A stretch of DNA of 64,000 bases from Paracoccaceae bacterium (GTDB taxonomy: Bacteria > Pseudomonadota > Alphaproteobacteria > Rhodobacterales > Rhodobacteraceae), in assembly GCA_002697345.1 (NCBI GenBank), contig NZVE01000052.1, positions 1 to 64,000 of the forward strand, in the 5' to 3' direction. The notes beneath the pieces were generated by a model, which was not told the origin of the DNA, made no database searches, and worked only from the letters and a program-made list of their open reading frames with translations. Position numbers and translations under genes: made by a program. This document shows, one piece after another, positions 45,900 through 52,982 of this stretch. The first letter of the stretch is position 1. The number at the start of each line of letters is the position of its first letter.

Positions 45900-47420
45900 A
45901 TGTCACTAAAATTTCGAATCGGATTTGCTGGGTTTCAGCATGAGACCAATACCTTTGCACCGTTTTCTACCCAATTTAAGGATTTTGAAAACCCTGGAAA
46001 CATGGTGCCTTTCACAGTAGGAAATTCTATAAAAACAAAATGTGCTGGGCAAAATATTCCTATTAGTGGTTTCATGGAGGCCGGATCAGATTTTGACCTA
46101 ATTCCATTATCTTATGCTTCTGCAGAACCTGGAGGTTTAGTATCGCAGGACGCCTTCGACAAAATTAGTAACTCTATTTTAAATGGAATCGAAACTGCTG
46201 GAAAATTAGATGGCCTCTATTTTGACCTTCATGGTGCAATGGTCACTGAAATGTATGATGACGGAGAAGAGGAGTTAATGAAGCGTGTTAGGGACTTAGT
46301 TGGACCTGACCTACCTATAGTTACAAGCCTTGACCTTCACGGAAATATAAGTCCAGGTTTTATAAATCTTATAAATGCAACAACAATCTATAGAACCTAC
46401 CCGCACGTAGATATGGCTGAAACTGGGAAAAGAGCAGCACTTTTACTAAAGACAGTTTTAACCACAACAAAACCGATATATAAGGTATTCAAACAGGCAA
46501 ACTTCATACCCCCAGTTACCTCCCAATCAACTATGAGAGAGCCCGGTAGAACGCTTTATAGCAAACTTGAGGCACTCAACGATAATGTAGTTTCCGCAGA
46601 CATGGCATTTGGGTTTGCTCCAGCGGACATACCTAACTGCGGTATTTCATTATTTGTCTGTGGTACTGATGAAGATAAAGTTATAAAAACAGCTGAATTT
46701 ATGTTGGATGAAATCCATTCATCGGAATCTTTATTTGACGATCATCTCATTGAAGGAGAGCAGGCAATATTAAAAGCCCATGAACTATCAAAGTCTGCTA
46801 AAAATCCCATAATTATTGCTGATCCTCAAGATAACCCAGGCGCCGGAGCATCTGGCGATAGCACAGACTTAATAAGCAGGCTTCTAAAGCATAAGATACC
46901 AGCCCTTGTTGGTATGTTTTGGGATCCAGATGCGGCCGACGCTTGCCATAACGCAGGGATTGGTCAAAGAATTACACTAGATATCGGTGGCCGCTTCCCT
47001 AAAGAAAATGGTCCATCGCTTAAAATCACTGGTATAATAAAAAATCTTTCTGATGGAAAATTTACATGTAAAGGACCGTATAGTTTTGGGGTAAATGCCA
47101 ACCTTGGAAAGATGGCGGCCATCCACGTTAACCTAGGTTTAGACTCTGAATTAATAATTGTATTAGGTTCAAATCGAGCCCAGAATGCAGATCAAGCTAT
47201 TTTTAAACATATCGGTTACGATCCAAAAAACTATAGTATAATTATTGTAAAAAGTGCTATCCACTTTCTGGCAGATTATGAACCGATATCTGATGCAGTT
47301 TTGTTTGCAGAAGCTCCAGGACAAAACCCTGTAAAGGTAGATAAAATCCCATACACAAAACTACGTTCCGGAGTGCGGTTAGGACCAAATGGAAAAGAAT
47401 TTCAACCAGTGCAAGCTTAA
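45900..47420 (+). CDS. M81 family metallopeptidase (microcystinase C/MlrC-like)
   Basis: A protein of 506 residues with the DUF1485 N-terminal and MlrC C-terminal regions. RIGFAGFQHETNTFAPFST, LYFDLHGAMVTEMYDDGEEE and TSLDLHGNISPGFINLI carry the conserved His/Asp residues; IADPQDNPGAGASGDSTDLI is the C-domain hallmark. Family members are zinc-dependent amidases that finish degradation of cyclic peptides (MlrC opens the Adda-Glu amide of linear microcystin), but most are uncharacterised. Divergent from the peptide-type ABC importer and followed by an amidohydrolase, a context suggesting hydrolysis of the imported amide. Confidence 0.88.
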   Translation: MSLKFRIGFAGFQHETNTFAPFSTQFKDFENPGNMVPFTVGNSIKTKCAGQNIPISGFMEAGSDFDLIPLSYASAEPGGLVSQDAFDKISNSILNGIETAGKLDGLYFDLHGAMVTEMYDDGEEELMKRVRDLVGPDLPIVTSLDLHGNISPGFINLINATTIYRTYPHVDMAETGKRAALLLKTVLTTTKPIYKVFKQANFIPPVTSQSTMREPGRTLYSKLEALNDNVVSADMAFGFAPADIPNCGISLFVCGTDEDKVIKTAEFMLDEIHSSESLFDDHLIEGEQAILKAHELSKSAKNPIIIADPQDNPGAGASGDSTDLISRLLKHKIPALVGMFWDPDAADACHNAGIGQRITLDIGGRFPKENGPSLKITGIIKNLSDGKFTCKGPYSFGVNANLGKMAAIHVNLGLDSELIIVLGSNRAQNADQAIFKHIGYDPKNYSIIIVKSAIHFLADYEPISDAVLFAEAPGQNPVKVDKIPYTKLRSGVRLGPNGKEFQPVQA

Positions 47421-47457
47421 CTTAGTCAAAGTATCAAAAACTCATAGAGGAAAATAG

Positions 47458-49101
47458 ATGAGCAATCAAATCACAGTTTTTAAAGCTAAAAAGATAATCA
47501 CAATGGACCACAACAATCCAGAAGCAACCCATGTCGCAGTTAGGAATGGTATAATTTTAGCGGTCGGCGACAAACACTGTGCGGACGGTTGGGGAGATGT
47601 CATTAATAATGATACGTACAAAGATAAAGTTATTTTACCAGGATTAATTGAAGCACACGCACATGTTTCAGCCGGGGGTGTGTGGGCCAATATTTATTGT
47701 GGGCACTATGATCGAACAGATCCAACTGGGAACATCGTCAAGGGCCTACCCACAAAAGAAGCTCTAATAGAAAAGTTACGTCAGGCACCTGGGAATGGGC
47801 CAATAGTTGGTTGGGGCTTTGACCCCAACTTCTTGGATGGCCCAAGACTAAGTAAATTAGAATTGAATGAAGTTTCCACAGATAGACCCGTAATAGTGGT
47901 TCACTCTAACTTTCATCTAGCAACCGTCAATACTGTGGCACTTGATAAGAGTGGTATTACTGCCAGTCTTAATATCGAAGGAATTGTGAAAGGTCCTGAT
48001 GGGAAGCCCAATGGAGAATTACAGGAATTTGCTGCTATGGAGCCAGCACTTAGTGTTGGAGGAATAACAATTGGAGAGCTATCTACCAAGCCTAGTGCGG
48101 TGAAAAACTATGCAACCATGGCAAGGAATGTAGGCGTGACTACGATAGCAGACCTACTATCTGATTTAGATCCCCCAGAAGTTGAAATGCTACAAAAAGT
48201 AACCTCTGACGAAAATTTTCCAGTGAGATACGTCCCTATAATGAATGCTATGCGTGGCGATCCGGCACTCGAAGCCAAAAGGGCTACAGAGTTAAAACCA
48301 CAATCTACCGATAAATTGCGTTTGGGAACAGCAAAGCTTTTTACAGACGGTGCCATTCAAGGATTTACAGCAAAACTTAATGAGCCAGGGTATTACAATG
48401 GCCCAGATAATGGTATTTACAACATGGAAGACACTCACTTTAGGAAAGCGGTATTTGAACTACATAAAGCCGGCGTGAAAATGCATATACATACCAATGG
48501 CGATCAGGCTTCAGATTACGCAACTGACGTACTGGAGGATGCCATTCGTGCCTATCCAGATGCAGATCATCGACATACCCTAGAACATGTCCAATTGGCT
48601 GATCGCATGGATTTTATTCGTATGAATAAATTAGGCATATGTGTAAATCTATTTGCTAATCATCTCCACTACTTTGGAGACGTGCATTGGAAAACTACTC
48701 TAGGTCCAGATAGAGCTAATAGAATGGATGCATGCAAAGATGCTTCAGAGGTGTTTTCAAATAATTTTGCCATACACTCTGATGCTCCTGTTACTCCCCT
48801 AGCCCCTTTAGTAACCGCTTGGTGTGCCGTCAACAGGATAACAGAAAAAGGAAGAACACTAGGTTCAACTCAGCAAATAAACCTTCAGCAAGCATTATAC
48901 TGTATAACTTTGGGTGCGGCTTACATTCTAAAATTAGAAAAAGAGATAGGATCAATAGAAACAGGAAAAAAAGCCGACCTATGTATTATAGATAGTGATC
49001 CTTTTAATCTAAAACCACAAAATTTACGCGATATTAAAGTAATAGATACTATATTTTCAGGAGTACCAACTTCAAGTTTACAGTCGATACATTCCATATA
49101 A
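47458..49101 (+). CDS. YtcJ-like metal-dependent amidohydrolase
   Basis: An amidohydrolase of 547 residues in the YtcJ/Amidohydro_3 group. The N-terminal beta domain is KIITMDHNNPEATHVAVRNG. The metal HxH is VILPGLIEAHAHVSAGG. Later metal and substrate residues lie in KMHIHTNGDQASDYA, RHTLEHVQLADRMD and FAIHSDAPVTPLAP, and the end TGKKADLCIIDSDPF is typical. GAGGA precedes the ATG at 47458, 37 bases after the M81 gene. It probably acts downstream of the M81 enzyme on an amide or ring compound; the substrate is unknown. Confidence 0.9.
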   Translation: MSNQITVFKAKKIITMDHNNPEATHVAVRNGIILAVGDKHCADGWGDVINNDTYKDKVILPGLIEAHAHVSAGGVWANIYCGHYDRTDPTGNIVKGLPTKEALIEKLRQAPGNGPIVGWGFDPNFLDGPRLSKLELNEVSTDRPVIVVHSNFHLATVNTVALDKSGITASLNIEGIVKGPDGKPNGELQEFAAMEPALSVGGITIGELSTKPSAVKNYATMARNVGVTTIADLLSDLDPPEVEMLQKVTSDENFPVRYVPIMNAMRGDPALEAKRATELKPQSTDKLRLGTAKLFTDGAIQGFTAKLNEPGYYNGPDNGIYNMEDTHFRKAVFELHKAGVKMHIHTNGDQASDYATDVLEDAIRAYPDADHRHTLEHVQLADRMDFIRMNKLGICVNLFANHLHYFGDVHWKTTLGPDRANRMDACKDASEVFSNNFAIHSDAPVTPLAPLVTAWCAVNRITEKGRTLGSTQQINLQQALYCITLGAAYILKLEKEIGSIETGKKADLCIIDSDPFNLKPQNLRDIKVIDTIFSGVPTSSLQSIHSI

Positions 49102-49120
49102 TTTTTTGAAAATAATTTTT

Positions 49121-49450
49121 CTACGAACATAATCCAGTAAAATATTCAGCCCCCAATTTGTCGCTCTCATCAAGGCTAGCTAAGGCAACTATAAATGTCT
49201 TATCTAGCCGTTGAATGCTAAGAATGATGTTAAAGCCTCTGGCTTTTATATAGTACTCATTAGATTCGATTACTTTTAACTCATACGTCTTTTTGTTTTC
49301 CACTTTCCAAGTTACTGTTTTTAAATCTTCATTAATTTTGACAGATGCTGTTTCTGTTTTCTCAGTATAATTACATATCATATCTGGCGTGTAAGCATAC
49401 GTCACACTAACTTGTGTGAAAAAAGAAATTAATAATACTAAAATACGCAT
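49121..49450 (-). CDS. Small secreted protein of unknown function
   Basis: 109 residues, unassigned. Residues ~1-20 form a signal peptide (MRILVLLISFFTQVSVTYAY) with likely cleavage after TYA. The mature part of ~89 residues is polar with two cysteines, one near each end (DMICNYTEK and TGLCS), which could form a disulfide; alternating hydrophobic residues suggest a small beta barrel. It converges with the amidohydrolase with 19 bases between stop codons. I do not recognise a family. Confidence 0.65.
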   Translation of the reverse strand: MRILVLLISFFTQVSVTYAYTPDMICNYTEKTETASVKINEDLKTVTWKVENKKTYELKVIESNEYYIKARGFNIILSIQRLDKTFIVALASLDESDKLGAEYFTGLCS

Positions 49451-49539
49451 TTACTCAAACCTCATTAAATAACCTTTAACACATTTCTACACGTAGATAT
49501 AATTTGCAAGTCACCTAAGAAGCAATACTTTCTAATAAA

Positions 49540-50157
49540 CTAAGTAGTCATAAAAACATCATACCTGGTAGATTTTCCTAAAATTTGATGGGAAACTTCT
49601 TTAATACCATCTACTGAGTCTGCATATCGAGGTAGCTTCAGAACAACCCTATTGCTCGCCATTTTTAAGGCAACCTTAATTAATGCAGGGTAATCCGTAT
49701 CATCTCCAACAATTTCTCGAACAAGACGCATTTCACTGTTCACCAAAGCGCTTTTCTTACGAGGTGGGTGCATCGGGTCAATCATTATTACTTCTGGCGA
49801 AAGATATTTTAATATCTCACGTGCATCACCGTGAATAAGTTCCATTCGTTCAACTACTGCTGCAACGTCTCCTCCCATTTTACGAGCATCTTCCATACCT
49901 TTCTTTAAGAGCGTATGCATCAGCCCAGAGCGTTCGATTAATGTAACTTTAGCTCCTAAAGAGGCAAGTAAAAATGCATCTTTCCCAAGCCCCGCCGTTG
50001 CGTCAACAATCTCTGGTGTCTTGCCACCCCGCAGACCAGCTGCTTTTGGCAAATCTTGCTTACGACCTCCACCAAACCGAAAGCGATGCAAAACGGCTCC
50101 ACTTACAAAATTACATTTAAGGCTTTCAATCGAGGGTCCGGTATCTTTTTGTGGCAT
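49540..50157 (-). CDS. rsmJ: 16S rRNA (guanine1516-N2)-methyltransferase RsmJ
   Basis: A SAM methyltransferase that modifies G1516 of 16S rRNA, 205 residues from the ATG at 50157. It shares with gammaproteobacterial RsmJ the sequence EIVDATAGLGKDAFLLASLG (SAM site), the NPPY-like MIDPMHPPRKKSALV, and RVVLKLPRYADSV. FRFGGGRKQDLPKAAGLRGG is also a match. It lacks the ~40-residue N-terminal part of the E. coli protein. A longer frame begins at a TTG (50244), but a consensus promoter at 50207-50236 lies inside that extension, so the shorter start is correct. Gene occurrence in alphaproteobacteria is patchy. Confidence 0.85.
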   Translation of the reverse strand: MPQKDTGPSIESLKCNFVSGAVLHRFRFGGGRKQDLPKAAGLRGGKTPEIVDATAGLGKDAFLLASLGAKVTLIERSGLMHTLLKKGMEDARKMGGDVAAVVERMELIHGDAREILKYLSPEVIMIDPMHPPRKKSALVNSEMRLVREIVGDDTDYPALIKVALKMASNRVVLKLPRYADSVDGIKEVSHQILGKSTRYDVFMTT

Positions 50158-50206
50158 CAATCTCTTTCTATGAATACCCGAATATAAAAATTCGTGCAGT
50201 GGATCT

Positions 50207-50236
50207 ATTATAGTAGTTATTTTAAGCGAATGACAA
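50207..50236 (-). promoter_or_regulatory. rsmJ promoter
   Basis: On the minus strand TTGTCA (50236-50231) and a perfect TATAAT (50212-50207) are 18 bases apart. The predicted transcript begins near 50200, about 43 bases before the rsmJ ATG. Confidence 0.7.
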
Positions 50237-50282
50237 ACTCGCAACTATAAAGCCATGTTCTTAAGCTATGCTAAGTCAAAGA

Positions 50283-50400
50283 TATAGTTTTCCCATGGCA
50301 AAGGTTTGGAGGATGCTTTGCCATGGGATTGTCCATAGGTGAAGAGGTGTCAGGGAGGAATACACCTCCTATTTTACCAAAATAGACTGCTCGACAGTTT
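50283..50400 (+). ncRNA. Candidate structured RNA: three tandem hairpins, two with GGAGGA loops
   Basis: Hairpin 1: CCCATGGCAAAG (50292-50303) with CTTTGCCATGGG (50316-50327), 12 perfect pairs, loop GTTTGGAGGATG. Hairpin 2: GAGGTGT (50344-50350) with ACACCTC (50362-50368), loop CAGGGAGGAAT. Hairpin 3: CTATTTT (50369-50375) with AAAATAG (50379-50385). Both large loops carry GGAGGA. A TATAGT at 50283-50288 with a weak TTAAGC at 50261-50266 would start a plus-strand RNA at the base of hairpin 1. Read on the minus strand, the loops instead show TCCTCC, like anti-Shine-Dalgarno sRNAs of alphaproteobacteria. Strand and function are undetermined; no clear intrinsic terminator is seen in either direction. 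Confidence 0.45.
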
Positions 50401-50624
50401 ATCAAAAATAAGAGACAACACACACGAAAATAAGAAAAAGTGTTTCTCAAAATAATTAAACCTGCCTGATGCCAAAGTTAATAAATATATATGCATTAAA
50501 TAAGTAGTAGTTGTGCATATAATGTAGAAAAATGTGCAAAAGTCTTGCCGCTATACCTTTAAGGTTCACTTAAAAAAAAAATTGGCGCATAGTATAATTG
50601 AATTATGTAAAATTAAGGTTAGTT
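50401..50624. other. Non-coding region upstream of chvI
   Basis: AT-rich sequence without a convincing gene. It holds a TATAAT at 50518-50523 flanked by the direct repeats TGTGCA (50512-50517 and 50533-50538, 21-bp period), and a second TATAAT at 50593-50598 close to chvI. Either could be the chvI promoter; -35 hexamers are weak in both cases. The region between the hairpin element and 50500 shows nothing else. Confidence 0.5.
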
Positions 50625-51311
50625 ATGGCTTATATTGTGCTTGTAGATGATGATATTTCTGTCCTAAAGCCACTAACCGAACAGCTGGAATCAGAAGGCC
50701 ATAAAGTATCTGCATTTCAGTCCAGCCTTAAAGCTAGTAATTTTCTATATGAAAATGACTGCGATTTAGCAATTTTCGATATCAAAATGCCTGAACTTAA
50801 TGGTCATCAACTTTTAAAAAAGGTCAGGTTGAAAAAGCCAGTATTACCAATTATTTTCTTATCGTCTAAAAATGAAGAGCAAGATGAGTTGATTGGTTTC
50901 ACTCTAGGAGCTGACGACTACATAACAAAACCCTTCAGCAAACATTTATTACTCGCACGCGTTACAGCCGTACTCAGGAGACATGAAGCCAGCATACCTG
51001 ATCTTGAAACAAAAACTATCAAGACGTCAGAGTTAGAAATTGACAAAGAGCGTCATTTAGTTACTTGGCAAAAAAAACCGGTCAACCTTACTGTTACTGA
51101 AAGCATGCTTCTTTTATCTCTTGCAAAAAGACCAGGGTTGGTTAAAAGCCGCTCGCAACTAATGGATGCAGCATATGACGGAACGATATATGTCAGTGAC
51201 AGAACCATAGATAGTCACGTTCGAAACATTCGTAGTAAGTTAAAGCAAGTAGATACCTCCTGCGATATTATATCTACGGTTCACGGTCTGGGCTACAAGC
51301 TTAAAGTTTAG
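50625..51311 (+). CDS. chvI: OmpR-type response regulator ChvI
   Basis: A response regulator of 228 residues. The receiver domain has IVLVDDDISVL, the phospho-acceptor Asp52 in LAIFDIKMPELNG, and Lys in GADDYITKPF; the winged helix ends VSDRTIDSHVRNIRSKL and STVHGLGYKLKV. With ChvG (ExoS/BvrS type) it forms the alphaproteobacterial envelope-stress/acid-response system. The ATG at 50625 has AAGG six bases upstream; a TTG at 50598 is inside the promoter-like TATAAT. chvG begins one base after its stop. The usual neighbours hprK and pckA are not present. Confidence 0.9.
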   Translation: MAYIVLVDDDISVLKPLTEQLESEGHKVSAFQSSLKASNFLYENDCDLAIFDIKMPELNGHQLLKKVRLKKPVLPIIFLSSKNEEQDELIGFTLGADDYITKPFSKHLLLARVTAVLRRHEASIPDLETKTIKTSELEIDKERHLVTWQKKPVNLTVTESMLLLSLAKRPGLVKSRSQLMDAAYDGTIYVSDRTIDSHVRNIRSKLKQVDTSCDIISTVHGLGYKLKV

Positions 51312-51312
51312 C

Positions 51313-52869
51313 ATGTTTAGAAGTATCCTAACAAAAATATTTCTTTTAATATTAAGCTTTAACATCTTACTTCTAGTTTTTTTAATGGCCACCGAAGACA
51401 CTGCTAAGGTTGAGATAAATCAAAGGAAAGAAATCCTGGACGAACGTTCGTACTTTGTCACAGAGATGATTAGACCTATTCTTGAAGATTCATTTTCCAC
51501 GCACCATTATAAAAGCACAAGAATCTTACAAAAACTGCAGTTGCTTCCCAGGAGTGTTCATGAAAACCTAATTATTCGCCCTTATATTAAGGGTCAGCTT
51601 GTAGAGTTACCAAAGCCTTACTTTAATGGTACCGAACCAAACCTCATATCAAATATAATGGTTCAACCCCTCTTAGAAAATGTTTCGCCCATCGTAAACA
51701 AAGTATTAGTAAACCTTGATATCTTAAGTTTTATATTTAGGCTTAGTAAAAAGCTTTGGGATCTCAATATACTAACCTCTGAAATACAAATAGAGACGAC
51801 AAGCCAGGAGCCCTTAAAACACGTCATACGGGACGGGCTAGACAAATATGAGTTACGCTTAATAGTACCATTTAAAATAAATGACCAAACAGTTGCAACT
51901 ATAGACTTGATAGATCGTTACAATATTAAGGCATCATATTTTGCTAGAAATACCGGACGGTTGTTCGTCCTCCTTTCTATCAGTGGCCTAACAATATTAT
52001 TTGGTTTAATACTCGCATTTTCCATAGCTTTACCTCTCCGAAAACTTTCCAAGAAGCTAAATAGAAGCATAAGAAAGAAAAATGTCTCAGAAGACCTATT
52101 TAACTTTAGGGTTCCGGGGTTAGAACACCGTAAGGATGAAGTTGGATTACTCTATCGTAACTTACTAATACTGAATGGGAGGTTAGCTTCGTTATTTTCA
52201 GATAAAGAAATATTTGCAGCTGATGTTTCTCATGAATTAAAAAACCCACTAGCATCAATAGTGGCCAACTTGGAGAACATCCCAATACCAGAGGATCTCT
52301 CCGTAAGAGATGCTCTCGAGACAATTGCGAAGCAAGCTAGTCGGATGAACCGTTTAATCTCCGAAATTTCAGATTCTGCCTTAGTGGACTCAGAGCTTGT
52401 ACAAGCAAAATGGGATCGCTTTAATCTTTCAACATTGATTAACGAAATCGTAATAAATATGAAGGGCGTAGCGAACGAAAGAGATGTAGAACTCAATCCA
52501 AAGATAACTCCAAAAATAACTTTCCTTGGATTGCCTGATAGACTTGGCCAAGTTGTCGTAAACTTAATAGAAAATGCAATTACCTTTAGTCCTCAAAAGA
52601 GTTCAATAAGTATCACCTTAAGAAAGTCATTTAGAAGGGTTGTTGAATTAACGATAGAGGACGCTGGACCCGGCATTCCTGATGAGTTAACTGATCGCGT
52701 CTTTGAAAGGTTTTATACAAATCGTTCAGGAGAGAACTTGAAGAAAAATAGCTCTGGGTTAGGGCTTTTTATCTGTAAACAAATTGTAGAGGCTCATAAT
52801 GGAGAAATTATTACTGGGAGGTCCAAGGCTTTAGGTGGAGCACTTTTCAAGGTGCGATTCCGCACTTAA
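51313..52869 (+). CDS. chvG: Sensor histidine kinase ChvG
   Basis: An inner-membrane sensor kinase of 518 residues, partner of ChvI. Membrane spans are residues ~7-25 and ~217-240, flanking a periplasmic sensor of about 190 residues. HAMP follows (LPLRKLSKKLNRSI), then the phospho-acceptor His307 in FAADVSHELKNPLASI. The ATPase domain has NLIENAITFSPQ, EDAGPGIPDEL and SSGLGLFICKQIV. ChvG kinases of Rhizobiales have longer N-terminal regions. It begins one base after chvI and is the last gene of the pair; 113 non-coding bases follow. Confidence 0.9.
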   Translation: MFRSILTKIFLLILSFNILLLVFLMATEDTAKVEINQRKEILDERSYFVTEMIRPILEDSFSTHHYKSTRILQKLQLLPRSVHENLIIRPYIKGQLVELPKPYFNGTEPNLISNIMVQPLLENVSPIVNKVLVNLDILSFIFRLSKKLWDLNILTSEIQIETTSQEPLKHVIRDGLDKYELRLIVPFKINDQTVATIDLIDRYNIKASYFARNTGRLFVLLSISGLTILFGLILAFSIALPLRKLSKKLNRSIRKKNVSEDLFNFRVPGLEHRKDEVGLLYRNLLILNGRLASLFSDKEIFAADVSHELKNPLASIVANLENIPIPEDLSVRDALETIAKQASRMNRLISEISDSALVDSELVQAKWDRFNLSTLINEIVINMKGVANERDVELNPKITPKITFLGLPDRLGQVVVNLIENAITFSPQKSSISITLRKSFRRVVELTIEDAGPGIPDELTDRVFERFYTNRSGENLKKNSSGLGLFICKQIVEAHNGEIITGRSKALGGALFKVRFRT

Positions 52870-52982
52870 ATTCTACAAAAGCCCCTTTAATAGATTTTTA
52901 TCCTTACTTATTATCTTATAAAAGTTTCAAACATACAAAAAAACCTTTATCTATATATGTACTTGCCTCTCGATTTTTTTTA

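Noticed and set aside
50292..50327. The first hairpin as a Rho-independent terminator of rsmJ or chvI
   Set aside because: It lies upstream of both genes and has no U-run on either strand.
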